Counted from the stretch's first letter, positions 28,685-40,728 are shown. The stretch: DNA of 64,000 nucleotides from Gemmatimonadaceae bacterium (GCA_030647905.1 JAUSJA010000026.1:1-64000), one strand, 5' to 3'. Notes: generated from the sequence alone by a model not told the origin. Program-made: numbers and translations.

Positions 28685-30970
28685 ATGAGCCCCATGTCCA
28701 GAACCCGCTCGCTCCTCCTGCTCTCCCTGCTTTCGCTGGCGCTCGCCGGCGCCGCCGGGGCGCAGAATTCTTCCGCCGCGCTTACCTATCCGCCCACCGC
28801 GCGCGGCTCGCAGGTGGACGATTACCACGGCACTCGCATCACCGATCCATACCGCTGGCTCGAGAATACTGATTCTCCAGAGACAGCCGCATGGGTCGAG
28901 GCTCAGAACCGCCTCACCTTCGGTTATCTCGCGACTATCCCTGAGCGAACCGCGATCCGGAACCGCCTGAGCCAGGTCTGGGACTACGCCAAGTATTCCG
29001 TTCCGACGAAGGCCGGCGACCGCCTCTTCTTCCTCGAGAACAGCGGGCTGCTCAATCAGAGCATTCTCTTCGTCCGCGACGGCGATCGCCCCTCGCGTGT
29101 TCTGCTCGACCCCAACACGCTTTCCACCGACGGTACGGTCGCACTCTCGGCGACCGAGCCGTCACCGAACGGTCGCTCGCTCGGCTACGCTGTCTCCGCA
29201 AGCGGCTCCGACTGGCAGGAGCTGCGCGTGCGCGACATCGAGACAGGCCGGGATACACGCGACACGCTCAAGTGGGTGAAGTTCTCCGGCATCTCGTGGA
29301 CCAAGGACAACAAGGGATTCTTCTACTCCGGCTACGATGCTCCACCCGCCGGAAACACACTGACCAGCATCAACCGGAACCAGCGCGTCTACTACCATCG
29401 GCTCGGCAAGCCGCAATCGGCTGACGAAATCATCTTCGACAGAAAGGACAAGCCGGAGTGGATCTTTGGCGCCCGCGTAACCGAGGACGGCACCTTCGCG
29501 ATCATCACCGTGTACGAAGGGACCGACCCGCGCAACCGGCTCTACTACATCTTCCTCGACAACCCGAAGAGGCCGGCCATCAACGCTCCGGTCGTTCGGC
29601 TGATTGACCGCAAGGACGCGGAGTACGAGTTCATCCACAACATTGGCGACAACTTTCTCGTGCGGACCGATCTTGGCGCGCCGAAGGGAAAGCTTGTCCA
29701 GATTGACATCAACAACGACGAGCCCACACGCTGGATCACAGTGATTCCCGAGGGAAAGAACGCTCTGCAGTCGGTGAACGTCGCTGGGAAACAGCTGGTC
29801 ACCACCTATCTGCAGGACGCGCATTCCAGCCTCCGTCTCTACGGAATGCCGAATCTCGCCGATCCGCGCCGCACTCGCGGGACGTCGGGACCGGGCGGAA
29901 ATATCCCCGGCCCAAGCAGAGACCGGTTTCCGACCCCGGGCGACGACCGGAGAATGCTCACGGCGCCGGGATATCCGTTCATCGGCGAGATCCAGCTGCC
30001 GGGGATCGGCACAGTGGGCTCGATCAGCGCGAAGCCCGGTGATAACGAGATGTTCTATTCGTTCTCGACATTCCTGTCGCCGGCATCCATTTTCAGATAC
30101 GATGTGAAGCGGCGCACCACGGACGTGTGGAAGTCGCCGAAGCTCGCGATAGACGCCACGCAGTTCGAGACAAAGCAGGTCTTCTTCACGAGCAAGGACG
30201 GCACGCGGGTGCCGATGTTCATCACGATGAAGAAGGGGCTTGCGCTCGACGGCACGAATCCGACGATCCTCCACGGGTACGGCGGATTCAACATCTCGCA
30301 GAGCCCCTCGTTTTCCCCGGCCAATCTCGTCTGGATGGAGATGGGCGGCATTTACGCGTTGGCCAATCTTCGCGGGGGCAGCGAGTACGGAAAGGAATGG
30401 CACGAGGCGGGCATTCTCGGGAAGAAGCAGAACGTCTTCGACGATTTCATCGCCGCGGCCGAATACCTGACCAGGGAGAAGTACACATCGACGCCGAAGC
30501 TGGCGATTTCCGGCGGATCGAACGGGGGCCTGCTCGTTGGCGCGGTCATGACGCAGCGCCCGGAGCTTTTTGGCGCGGCGCTGCCGGCGGTTGGCGTCAT
30601 GGACATGCTCCGCTTCCAGAAATTCACGATTGGCTGGGCGTGGACGTCCGACTACGGATCGTCCGACGATCCGAAGCAGTTCGAGTTCCTGCGCGCATAC
30701 TCGCCTCTTCACAACATCAAGCCGGGAACGCGGTATCCGGCGACCCTCGTAACGACGGCCGATCACGACGATCGCGTCGTGCCGGGTCATTCGTTCAAGT
30801 TCACCGCGACCCTGCAGGTGGCGCAGGCCGCCCCCGCTCCGATCCTCATCCGCATCGAGACGAAAGCGGGCCATGGCGCAGGCAAGCCGACCGCAAAGCA
30901 GATAGACACCGCGGCTGACAGGTTTGCGTTTCTCGTGAAGACTCTCGACATGCGCGTACCCCCCAAGTAA
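28685..30970 (+). CDS. Prolyl oligopeptidase (S9A), secreted
   Basis: The protein of about 761 residues has a signal peptide (SRTRSLLLLSLLSLALAGAA) and thus acts outside the cytoplasm. The seven-bladed propeller is followed by the alpha/beta hydrolase domain with nucleophile Ser612 in SGGSNGGLLVG, the catalytic Asp in ADHDDRVVP and His730 in KAGHGAGKP. WLENTDSPETAAWVEAQN at the start is the S9A N-terminal signature. It cleaves proline-containing oligopeptides. The stop overlaps the yggT start by one base. Confidence 0.92.
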   Translation: MSPMSRTRSLLLLSLLSLALAGAAGAQNSSAALTYPPTARGSQVDDYHGTRITDPYRWLENTDSPETAAWVEAQNRLTFGYLATIPERTAIRNRLSQVWDYAKYSVPTKAGDRLFFLENSGLLNQSILFVRDGDRPSRVLLDPNTLSTDGTVALSATEPSPNGRSLGYAVSASGSDWQELRVRDIETGRDTRDTLKWVKFSGISWTKDNKGFFYSGYDAPPAGNTLTSINRNQRVYYHRLGKPQSADEIIFDRKDKPEWIFGARVTEDGTFAIITVYEGTDPRNRLYYIFLDNPKRPAINAPVVRLIDRKDAEYEFIHNIGDNFLVRTDLGAPKGKLVQIDINNDEPTRWITVIPEGKNALQSVNVAGKQLVTTYLQDAHSSLRLYGMPNLADPRRTRGTSGPGGNIPGPSRDRFPTPGDDRRMLTAPGYPFIGEIQLPGIGTVGSISAKPGDNEMFYSFSTFLSPASIFRYDVKRRTTDVWKSPKLAIDATQFETKQVFFTSKDGTRVPMFITMKKGLALDGTNPTILHGYGGFNISQSPSFSPANLVWMEMGGIYALANLRGGSEYGKEWHEAGILGKKQNVFDDFIAAAEYLTREKYTSTPKLAISGGSNGGLLVGAVMTQRPELFGAALPAVGVMDMLRFQKFTIGWAWTSDYGSSDDPKQFEFLRAYSPLHNIKPGTRYPATLVTTADHDDRVVPGHSFKFTATLQVAQAAPAPILIRIETKAGHGAGKPTAKQIDTAADRFAFLVKTLDMRVPPK

Positions 30971-31560
30971 TGGCCTCCGGCATCGCCCTTTTCGATCAGA
31001 TACTCGGCGCCGTCCGCTTCGTGCTGCTGGTGACGGCCGGCATATTCGCCGTCTTCTGCCTCATTGACTGGATGGTGAGAACGCGCCGCATCAACCTTTT
31101 CGGATCGCTCGCGCGCTTCTCGCGCTCGAAGATCGATCCGGTGCTCGAGCCGATCGAGCGCCGGGTGGTGGCTGCCGGCGGCAATCCGGTGAGCGCGCCA
31201 CTGTGGGCGCTCGCCGCGGCGGTGATCGGCGGAATCCTCCTCATCAGCGTACTCGATTTCATCCGTGCCGAGCTGATCGGGCTGGCTTTCGCGATGCAGA
31301 CCGGGCCGGGCGGACTGTTCAAGCTCGTCGTCGCGTGGGCGTTCGATTTCCTCAGGATCGCGATTCTGGTGCGGGTGGTGAGCTCGTGGCTGCCCGTGTC
31401 GCCGTACTCGCCCTGGATCCGCTGGTCCTATGCGGTGAGCGAGCCGATCCTGCGGCCCCTGCGCCAGGTGATTCCCGCGATGGGTCCCATGGACATCACC
31501 CCCATCATCGCGTATTTCCTTGTCGGGTTTCTGCAGGGAGCGGTGCTCCGGCTGCTGTGA
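30970..31560 (+). CDS. yggT: YggT-family membrane protein
   Basis: The 196-residue integral membrane protein has at least four hydrophobic segments. The YGGT domain is at the C-terminal side (ILVRVVSSWLPVSPYSPW, and PILRPLRQVIPAMG with the conserved Pro/Arg loop, ending DITPIIAYFLVGFLQ). The family is linked to cell-division and osmotic stress functions, but its biochemistry is unclear. The 4-nt overlap with the following DUF167 gene matches the common yggT-yggU pairing. Confidence 0.85.
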   Translation: MASGIALFDQILGAVRFVLLVTAGIFAVFCLIDWMVRTRRINLFGSLARFSRSKIDPVLEPIERRVVAAGGNPVSAPLWALAAAVIGGILLISVLDFIRAELIGLAFAMQTGPGGLFKLVVAWAFDFLRIAILVRVVSSWLPVSPYSPWIRWSYAVSEPILRPLRQVIPAMGPMDITPIIAYFLVGFLQGAVLRLL

Positions 31561-31862
31561 CCAGCGTGGCTGTCACGACCGCGCGAGGATGCATTCGATT
31601 CGCCGTGCACGTTCAACCGCGCGCATCGCGAACTGAAATTGTCGGCGTGCATGGAACGGCGCTGAAAGTGCGGCTCCATGCGCCTCCCGTGGATGGCGCC
31701 GCGAATACAGCGCTTATCGAGCTACTCGCGGACAAACTCGGCGTTCCGAAGCGCGCTGTGCGCATCGTCGCCGGGCAGTCATCGCGTGGAAAGACTGTGG
31801 AGATAGAAGGCGTATCACCCGCGAGCGTGCACGCGCTCGCAGAAGGAGAGGGGATCTCATAG
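31557..31862 (+). CDS. yggU: DUF167 (YggU) family protein
   Basis: The 101-residue small protein has the DUF167 signatures VHVQPRASRTEIVGVHG, LKVRLHAPPVDGAANTALIELLAD and VRIVAGQSSRGKTVEIEG. It starts with the GTG that overlaps the yggT stop by 4 nt. The function is unknown. Confidence 0.9.
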   Translation: MTSVAVTTARGCIRFAVHVQPRASRTEIVGVHGTALKVRLHAPPVDGAANTALIELLADKLGVPKRAVRIVAGQSSRGKTVEIEGVSPASVHALAEGEGIS

Positions 31863-32272
31863 TGGCATCCATACTCGTCGTAGGCCCCGACACCGCTCTG
31901 CTGGAAGGAATTTCCCAGACGCTGGTCGGCGCGGATCATAAGGTCGTGGTGGCGAGAGACGTCGCCGAAGCGCTGGAGCTGCTGCAGGGCGCGCGGCCGC
32001 TCGTTGCGGTCGTGCACATGGACGAGCTTTTGAATGGCGGCTCCGTATTCCGCGTGACGCTGGCGCAGGGTGGCGCGCTCATCGCATTCCACTCGGACGA
32101 GACAGACGCCGCCGGGCTTCCGTTCCAGCTTCAGCGTGCGATGCTTGCCGAGCTGCGGCTTCCACTGGAACGGCAACGTTTACTGGCACTCGTGAAGTTC
32201 GTAGAGAGCCGCGCGCGGGCCGCAGGACGCGATTCGTCCGACGAGGACGCCACAGAAGCACGGACCAGCTGA
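31862..32272 (+). CDS. Pseudo-receiver domain protein
   Basis: The 136-residue protein has the response-regulator receiver pattern: ASILVVGPDTALLEGISQTL, then a helix (ARDVAEALELLQ), then a hydrophobic strand PLVAVVHMDEL, and a late RLPLERQRLLALV helix. The phospho-acceptor Asp that should end strand 3 is His here, and the acidic pair after strand 1 reads GPD. It is unlikely to be phosphorylated. The GTG start shares a base with the DUF167 stop, so it belongs to the yggT operon. Confidence 0.65.
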   Translation: MASILVVGPDTALLEGISQTLVGADHKVVVARDVAEALELLQGARPLVAVVHMDELLNGGSVFRVTLAQGGALIAFHSDETDAAGLPFQLQRAMLAELRLPLERQRLLALVKFVESRARAAGRDSSDEDATEARTS

Positions 32273-32296
32273 TCCGCGCGGCGAGCGAGCACCCGC

Positions 32297-34015
32297 TCAG
32301 CCGATCGCCGCTGCCGCCGCTCTTCCCGCGGCGCGTCCGGAGAAAATGCATCCGCCGAGAAATGTCCCCTCGAGCGCGCGATACCCGTGCATGCCTCCCC
32401 CTCCGAAACCGGCAACCTCACCCGCCGCGTACAAACCCGGCAACGGCTGCCCGTCTGCGCGCAGCACCCGCGACAGGAGATCCGTCTCCAGCCCGCCGAG
32501 CGTTTTCCGCGTGAGGATGTTGAGGCGCACCGCGATCAGCGGACCGGCATCCGGGTCGAGCAGCTTGTGCGGCTTCGCCACTCGAATGAGCCGGTCGCCG
32601 ATATAGCTTCTCGCCCCGCGCAGCGCGGCGATCTGAAGATCCTTGGTGAACGGATTGTCCATCTCGCGATCGCGCGCGATCACTTCGCGCTCGACCTGTT
32701 CGACGTCGAGAAGCGGCTCATCCGTCAGCTCGTTCATTCGGCGGATGAGATCACGCAGCTCGCGTTCGACGATGAAATCGGCACCCCGCTCCATGAATGC
32801 ACGCACTGGCGCCGGCGCTCCGCCTCCGGCGCGTCCGAGGACTCCGCGAATGCTCCTGCCCGTGAGATCCGGATTCTGCTCCGATCCCGAGAGCGCGAAT
32901 TCCTTCTCGATAATCTTCTGCGTGAGGATGAACCAGGAGTACTCGTGCCCCGTTCGCATGATGTGATCGAGCGTGCCGAGCGTGTCGAAGCCCGGATAGA
33001 GCGGCGCCGGCAGTCGTCGTCCGAGCGCATCGAGCCAGAGCGACGACGGCCCGGGCAGAATCCGTATTCCATGATTCGTCCAGATCGGATTCCAGTTGCG
33101 TATCCCTTCGACGTAATGCCACATCCTGTCGCGATTGACGATCCGACCTCCCGCCAATTCCGTGATGCCAAGCATCCGGCCGTCCACGTGGTCGGGCACG
33201 CCGGACAACATCTTCTTCGGCGGATCGCCGAGCCGGGCGGGCCAGTTCGCTCGCACCAGATCATGGTTCGCGCCGATGCCTCCCGACGTGACGATCACCG
33301 CCTGCGCCCTGATCTCGAACTCGCCGGCAATGTCGCGCGTGCTGCGCATGCCACGCTCGGCCGCGCTCGGCTCCAGAACTTCGCCGCGCACGCCGTCCAC
33401 GACGCTGCCGGTCATCGTCAGCGCGCTCACGCGATGGCGGAATCTGAACTCGACGAGGCCGTGAGCTTCCGCCGCGCGCACGCGGTTAACGAACGGTTCG
33501 ATGATCGCCGGGCCTGTGCCCCATGTGATGTGGAATCGCGGCACCGAGTTCCCGGGCCCGGTTGCGCCGTAGCCGCCTCGCTCCGCCCATCCGACGACGG
33601 GAAAGAATCGCACCCCGCGCTCATGCAGCCACGACCGCTTCTCACCAGCGGCAAAGTTCACGTACGCTTCTGCCCACTTTCGCGGCCAGTAGTCCTCGTC
33701 GCGGTCGAATCCCGCGGTTCCCAGCCAATCCTGCCATGCCAGATCGAATGAATCGCGAATGCGCAGACGGCGCTGCTCCGGCGAATTGACGAGGAACAAG
33801 CCGCCGAACGACCAGAAGGCCTGACCGCCGAGACTCTGTTCCGGCTCCTGGTCCAGAACGATTACCCGCTTGCCGGCGTCTGCCAGCTCCGCGGCGGCAA
33901 CGAGCCCGGCGAGTCCGGCTCCGACGACGATCGCGTCCGCGTCGCCTCTCATTTCATCGCCTTTGGCGCGATGGTCAGCGCGAATGATTTTCTGGCGACT
34001 TGCATCGGTGTCCAT
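32297..34015 (-). CDS. FAD-binding dehydrogenase (KstD / fumarate-reductase-like)
   Basis: The protein of up to 572 residues has the dinucleotide-binding motif AIVVGAGLAGLVAAAELADAGK near its N terminus. The C-terminal FAD-binding segment is GLYAAGEVAGFGGGGMHGYRALEG. It belongs to the group annotated FAD-binding dehydrogenase, related to 3-ketosteroid-delta1-dehydrogenase and fumarate reductase flavoproteins. The substrate is unknown. An ATG at 33952 directly before the FAD motif, preceded by AGGCGA, is an alternative start; the ATG at 34015 has GGAGAG. It converges on the receiver gene. Confidence 0.8.
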   Translation of the reverse strand: MDTDASRQKIIRADHRAKGDEMRGDADAIVVGAGLAGLVAAAELADAGKRVIVLDQEPEQSLGGQAFWSFGGLFLVNSPEQRRLRIRDSFDLAWQDWLGTAGFDRDEDYWPRKWAEAYVNFAAGEKRSWLHERGVRFFPVVGWAERGGYGATGPGNSVPRFHITWGTGPAIIEPFVNRVRAAEAHGLVEFRFRHRVSALTMTGSVVDGVRGEVLEPSAAERGMRSTRDIAGEFEIRAQAVIVTSGGIGANHDLVRANWPARLGDPPKKMLSGVPDHVDGRMLGITELAGGRIVNRDRMWHYVEGIRNWNPIWTNHGIRILPGPSSLWLDALGRRLPAPLYPGFDTLGTLDHIMRTGHEYSWFILTQKIIEKEFALSGSEQNPDLTGRSIRGVLGRAGGGAPAPVRAFMERGADFIVERELRDLIRRMNELTDEPLLDVEQVEREVIARDREMDNPFTKDLQIAALRGARSYIGDRLIRVAKPHKLLDPDAGPLIAVRLNILTRKTLGGLETDLLSRVLRADGQPLPGLYAAGEVAGFGGGGMHGYRALEGTFLGGCIFSGRAAGRAAAAAIG

Positions 34016-34141
34016 TCTCTCCGGTTCGAGGCGACCCGCTCAATATCGCCAGCCCACCCGGCATTCCGCGAGCTTTGACGGGATCGCACATTTCACCGCG
34101 AAGGTCCGCAGCCCGTCATGCACTCCGTCATCCAACGAATA

Positions 34142-35542
34142 ATGCGATTCGATATCCATCGCCGTCTGTCCCTGGCCGTCACCGCGGTAGTGACACTCTC
34201 ATCCGCCTGCACGCCGATGGCCCCAGGGGCGTCGAGTCCGGTACCTGTGTCTTCGATGCCGTCACCCGCCCCGAATCCCGGATCGGCCGTACCGACTGCC
34301 GCTCTCACCGCGACAGAGCGCGCGATCGCGAGCGCCGTGGATGGCCGGAACGCCGAGGGGCTCGCGCTGCTCGAGCGCATCGTAAACATCAACAGCGGGA
34401 CGATGAACTTCGCTGGAGTCCGCGAAGTGGGAGCGATCCTGCGCGCCGAGCTCGACGCGCTCGGGTTCGAGACGCGCTGGGTGGACGGCGTCGCGTTCGG
34501 CAGGGCGGGTCATCTCATAGCCGAGCGTACGGGGACCGGGCCGCGTCTTCTGCTCATCGGGCATCTCGATACCGTATTTGAGCCGACGAGTCCATTTCAG
34601 AGATTCGAGAAGCTGACCGACACGACCGCACGTGGCCCGGGCGTGATAGACATGAAGGGTGGCGACGTCATCATGCTGCAGGCGTTCAAGGCGTTGAGGG
34701 CAGCCGGCGTTCTGGACAGGATGAGCATCACCGCCGTGTTCTCTGGCGACGAGGAATCTGCCGGACGTCCGCTCGAAATGGCGAGAGGAGAGCTCATCGC
34801 GGCAGCGAAGCGTTCGCAGTACGCGATCGGCTTCGAGGACGGATCTGGCGATCCGCGCACCGCCGTGATCTCCCGCCGCGGCGCAACTTCATGGAGTCTG
34901 CGGTCTACAGGCATTCCCGCTCACTCCTCGCAGATCTTCAGATCCGACATCGGAGCCGGCGCGATCTTCGAATCGGCCCGTGCGCTTGACCAGTTCCGCG
35001 CGCGGCTCAGCACGCAGCAGTATCTGACGTTCAACCCCGGCTACGCGATTGGTGGAACGGACGTGCGCACCGATTCGACCCAGCCCGGCGGAAGCGCGTA
35101 CGGAAAGTCGAACGTCGTTTCGAGGGAGATGTGGGTCTCGGGCGATATTCGCGCGCTCTCACCGGAGCAGCTTGCGAGCGCCAAGGCCACGATGCGCTCC
35201 ATCGTTTCGTCTTCGCTTCCGCACACCACGTCGGAGATAACGTTCGACGACGGGTACCCGCCGCTCGCGCCGACAGACGGAAACCGGCGCCTGCTCTCAC
35301 TGTACGACCAGGTGAGTCGCGATCTCGGCTACTGGCCCATGGTGGCCGTGGATCCGATGCGTGCGGGGGCGGCGGACGTATCATTCGCGGCTCCCTTCAT
35401 TCCGATGGCGCTCGACGCAATCGGGCTCGCTGGTTGGGACGATCACACCGATAAGGAGACGGCGGATATGCGGATGTTCGGTCCGCTCACGAAGCGCGCG
35501 GCGGTGTTCCTCTATCGGCTGAGCACCGCCGCGCCGCGGTGA
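34142..35542 (+). CDS. M20-family metallopeptidase, carboxypeptidase G2-like
   Basis: The lipoprotein (signal ending TLSSAC) has about 466 residues. M20 metal-site motifs are seen in LLIGHLDTVF (His, catalytic Asp), GPGVIDMKGGDV (bridging Asp) and FSGDEESAGRP (catalytic Glu, metal Glu). GATSWSLRSTGIPAHSSQ is the dimerisation-domain block. It likely trims C-terminal residues from peptides or acyl-amino acids outside the cytoplasm. An ATG at 34118 is a possible earlier start. Confidence 0.88.
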   Translation: MRFDIHRRLSLAVTAVVTLSSACTPMAPGASSPVPVSSMPSPAPNPGSAVPTAALTATERAIASAVDGRNAEGLALLERIVNINSGTMNFAGVREVGAILRAELDALGFETRWVDGVAFGRAGHLIAERTGTGPRLLLIGHLDTVFEPTSPFQRFEKLTDTTARGPGVIDMKGGDVIMLQAFKALRAAGVLDRMSITAVFSGDEESAGRPLEMARGELIAAAKRSQYAIGFEDGSGDPRTAVISRRGATSWSLRSTGIPAHSSQIFRSDIGAGAIFESARALDQFRARLSTQQYLTFNPGYAIGGTDVRTDSTQPGGSAYGKSNVVSREMWVSGDIRALSPEQLASAKATMRSIVSSSLPHTTSEITFDDGYPPLAPTDGNRRLLSLYDQVSRDLGYWPMVAVDPMRAGAADVSFAAPFIPMALDAIGLAGWDDHTDKETADMRMFGPLTKRAAVFLYRLSTAAPR

Positions 35543-35623
35543 GAAGCCGGCGATGAACCAATCGTTCTCGCGCCCGACGCTCGTCCTGCTGTCGAGCCAC
35601 GCGCGTCCCGTCGGGGAGGCCGC

Positions 35624-36889
35624 ATGACTTTCCCATCACCACTGACACACAGACCAGCTATGCCGCCAAGAATTGCGATCCTCGCGCTCATGATCTCTGC
35701 ATGTGCGACGCAGACCCAGGCAGTGCGGCCACCGGAGGGCCAGGTCGTGCCGGGCGTCGAGGTGCTGCTGCGCGATTCGCTGGATCTTCTTCGCGGCAAG
35801 CGCGTCGGCCTGATAACCAATGCATCGGGCCGGGACCGTAAGGGAACAAGCACGATAGATCTCCTGTTCCACGCGCCCGATGTGAAGCTTGTTGCGCTGT
35901 TCGGCCCCGAACATGGCTTGCGCGGGGTCGCCGAAGCGGGAGTCGCGGTGGCCTCGGATGTTGACTCGGCCACCGGCGTACCCATCTACTCGCTTTTCGG
36001 AGAGATCACCACTCCCACTCCGGCGATGCTGGCCCCGCTCGATGTCCTTGTCTACGACATCCAGGACGTCGGCGCACGCGTGTACACGTACCAGTGGACG
36101 ATGGTGCTCGCCGCGGCTGCCGCGAAGAAAGCCGGCAAGCCGTTCATCGTTCTCGACAGGCCGAATCCGATACGTGCCGATCGGTTCGAAGGGAACGTGC
36201 TACGGCCGGCGTTCGCTTCCTTCGTCGGACTCCAGCCGGTCCCGTTGCGCTACGGCTTCACTCCCGGTGAGCTGCTCCGGTATCTGGTTGGAAAGAGGCT
36301 GATTAACGCCGATGTCACCGTCGTCCCGATGAGCGGATACCGGCGCTCAATGTGGTGGGAGGAGACAGGCATTCCGTGGATCAACCCGTCGCCGAACCTG
36401 CGCGGGATGGACGCGGTCATTCTCTATCCCGGCACGGTGATGTTCGAAGGAACGAGCGCGAGCGAAGGCCGCGGAACCGAGGATCCATTCCGCATCGTCG
36501 GCGCGAGCTGGCTGACCGACGCCGCCGCGATCGCGGACGAGCTCAACGCGAAGCATCTGGCTGGTGTGCGGTTCGCGGCGACGACGCGCGCCATCGTCCC
36601 GACGGCGCGAAAGTTCGCCGGCCAGACCATTCCAATGATCGAGATCACCATTACCGGCCGCAACAAGGTGAACGGAGCGGAGGTCGGGGTTCACATGCTG
36701 CGCGCCATGTACCGCCGGCATCCGGCGGAATTCACGTGGAGGCTTCCGCAGATTGACCGGCTCGCCGGCACGGACGAGCTGCGCAAGGCGGTGGAACAGG
36801 AAGGCGGAGTGGAGCGGCTGCTCGAGCAGTGGAGAAAAGAAGCGGCCGCTTTCGAGATCGAAGCGCGGCCGTTCCTGATCTACCACTAG
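35624..36889 (+). CDS. namZ: DUF1343 protein, NamZ-type exo-N-acetylmuramidase
   Basis: The 421-residue lipoprotein (signal ending MISACA) belongs to DUF1343. Characterised members (NamZ) release N-acetylmuramic acid from the non-reducing end of peptidoglycan fragments. Conserved blocks are KRVGLITNASGRDR, ALFGPEHGLRG, VYDIQDVGARVYTYQWT and IVLDRPNPI, followed later by EGTSASEGRGTEDPF. A strong GGGGAGG site supports the ATG at 35624; an ATG at 35660 would shorten the leader. The GH20 and GH18 genes nearby fit a role in wall-sugar recovery. Confidence 0.85.
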   Translation: MTFPSPLTHRPAMPPRIAILALMISACATQTQAVRPPEGQVVPGVEVLLRDSLDLLRGKRVGLITNASGRDRKGTSTIDLLFHAPDVKLVALFGPEHGLRGVAEAGVAVASDVDSATGVPIYSLFGEITTPTPAMLAPLDVLVYDIQDVGARVYTYQWTMVLAAAAAKKAGKPFIVLDRPNPIRADRFEGNVLRPAFASFVGLQPVPLRYGFTPGELLRYLVGKRLINADVTVVPMSGYRRSMWWEETGIPWINPSPNLRGMDAVILYPGTVMFEGTSASEGRGTEDPFRIVGASWLTDAAAIADELNAKHLAGVRFAATTRAIVPTARKFAGQTIPMIEITITGRNKVNGAEVGVHMLRAMYRRHPAEFTWRLPQIDRLAGTDELRKAVEQEGGVERLLEQWRKEAAAFEIEARPFLIYH

Positions 36890-36903
36890 CTCCTGCCGCG
36901 CGC

Positions 36904-37434
36904 CTACCGCGGAGAACCGGGCTGCGGCGGGCCCGCTGTGAGCGCAAGCGTGACGCGCTCGGCCTGTCGCTGATTGGCGGTCAGGATGACGGCGGCGAGA
37001 TTGGCCGAGCGAATGAGAATCGGCGGCATTTCCCAGGCGGCCGTGGTGCCGCGCGGCGCGACAAGCACAGTATCCATTGCGGAGAGGTCGCGCGCGAGTG
37101 CCGCTTCGTTCTTGTACAGAAAGATTTCGAGGCGCGACTTGCCTAGCGAATAAACCGTCGGGCTCACACTGAATCCCGCGCGTTTGGGCGACTCGCCCTC
37201 GATCCGCCGGGCGACGAACCCGGACTGGCGCAGCCGCTTCTCGACGGTGCAGAGCGCCCAGAGCCCGGTGTGGGGGCACGCTGTCGCGCCCGCGTTGGAG
37301 CCGGACGTACGTGCCGCCGGTGGCTCAGCGACCGAATCCGGTCCGGAGCGGGCCAACCGCGTCGAGTCCAGGCGTGACTCACTCGATTGGCCGCAGCCCG
37401 CGATCACGAGCGCGAGCGCGAACGCGAACGCCAT
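36904..37434 (-). CDS. Hypothetical lipoprotein
   Basis: The 176-residue protein starts with a short lipoprotein signal MAFAFALALVIAGC. A Ser/Ala/Arg-rich linker follows, then a compact domain (ACPHTGLWALCTVEKRLRQ onward) containing two Cys that might form a disulfide. I recognise no family. It is convergent with namZ and divergent from the kinase gene. Confidence 0.65.
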   Translation of the reverse strand: MAFAFALALVIAGCGQSSESRLDSTRLARSGPDSVAEPPAARTSGSNAGATACPHTGLWALCTVEKRLRQSGFVARRIEGESPKRAGFSVSPTVYSLGKSRLEIFLYKNEAALARDLSAMDTVLVAPRGTTAAWEMPPILIRSANLAAVILTANQRQAERVTLALTAGPPQPGSPR

Positions 37435-37530
37435 TGGAGTGGCGGTGACAATTGGCCGCTCACAGTGGACGCCACTCTGGCCCGGGCGCCATGTCGCAGC
37501 TATCGTTGCGAACACAGCACGGGAGATGGC

Positions 37531-39810
<2,280 letters not shown>

Positions 39811-39819
39811 AACCCGCGG

Positions 39820-39835
39820 CGGCATCCCGATGCCG
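39820..39835. terminator. Possible bidirectional hairpin between convergent genes
   Basis: CGGCATC pairs with GATGCCG across two bases, in the 84-nt gap between the kinase gene and the lipoprotein gene. No T-run follows, so this is a weak call. Confidence 0.35.
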
Positions 39836-39894
39836 GCCAGCTGCAGGTTCTCAAGTCAGCGCGGCACCCTGCTCCTCGCAAAATGCGACGACAA

Positions 39895-40569
39895 TCATGT
39901 GCCCGCACCCTTCATTCCGTCCAGCTTCTTCAGATCCACTTTCCCCAGCGCATCCTTGAGCGCATCCATGTCCACGTCATTACCCGACACCTCCGCGACA
40001 AATCGGCCACCGACGAGCACACTCACCTCACCGGACCTCGACGCCTTGTCCCACTTCTCGTGCGACTTGAACCCCTTGAAGGTGGACGTCTTCTCGTAGC
40101 CGCTGTCCGACTCCCGCTCGATGTCCGTTGCCGCCCACGCGTGCGCCGCCATTCCCGCGAGTCCGGTCATGCTGCCGATGTCGGTGATCTTGATGGTCAT
40201 CGATGCACCCTCGCCGTTCGAATACCGCCCCTCGGCGTTCGATATCTGCATTCCCATGGCGGAAGTCTTCTCGCCGGTTGCTTCCGTGCGCTTCATGCCT
40301 GACACCTCGCCGGGTAGCAGGTCCTTCAGGATCTTGTAGTCCACGGTCTCGACCTTCTTGCCGCCTTTCGCCGCACCCATCGCCGCACCGAGTGCGTTCA
40401 TCGCGTCAGTCATGTTCCCGGTGTCGTTCTTCGTGGCCTCCGCCATTTTCTTGCTGGCCACGTCGAGCTGTCTGGCGGTTTCTTCCGCCGCCTTCTGCTC
40501 GGGACTCTTGCATGCGGACGTCATCACGATCGCGACAGAAACCGTCAGAAAGGTCCATTTCCTGTGCAT
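39895..40569 (-). CDS. Hypothetical lipoprotein
   Basis: The 224-residue protein has a lipoprotein signal ending MTSACK, followed by a charged helical linker (KAAEETARQLDVASKKMAEATK). The C-terminal globular part has alternating strands (ASMTIKITDIGSMTG, EVSVLVGGRFVAEVSG). AGGAG lies 8 nt upstream of the ATG. No family is recognised with certainty. It is divergent from the GH18 gene. Confidence 0.75.
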   Translation of the reverse strand: MHRKWTFLTVSVAIVMTSACKSPEQKAAEETARQLDVASKKMAEATKNDTGNMTDAMNALGAAMGAAKGGKKVETVDYKILKDLLPGEVSGMKRTEATGEKTSAMGMQISNAEGRYSNGEGASMTIKITDIGSMTGLAGMAAHAWAATDIERESDSGYEKTSTFKGFKSHEKWDKASRSGEVSVLVGGRFVAEVSGNDVDMDALKDALGKVDLKKLDGMKGAGT

Positions 40570-40699
40570 CCGGCACTCCTTTGAAGGTGGGGTTTGCGGC
40601 CCAGCCAGAATACGGCTTTCGCGAGCGCTTTTCAACTGCGGATAGAGCAGATCCAGCATCCTTCGACCCAGTTCGCCTTGCGCCCCGCTGACGGCATGA

Positions 40700-40728
40700 T
40701 TGACAGGGCGCCCGAGCGGGCATAAGAC
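40700..40728 (+). promoter_or_regulatory. Candidate promoter of the GH18 gene
   Basis: A consensus TTGACA (40700-40705) is followed 17 nt later by TAAGAC (40723-40728). The -10 match is weak, so the call is tentative. Confidence 0.35.

Noticed and set aside
29162-30874. 570-codon minus-strand open frame
   Set aside because: It is fully antisense to the S9A peptidase; GC-rich codon bias keeps such frames open and the product has no domain.
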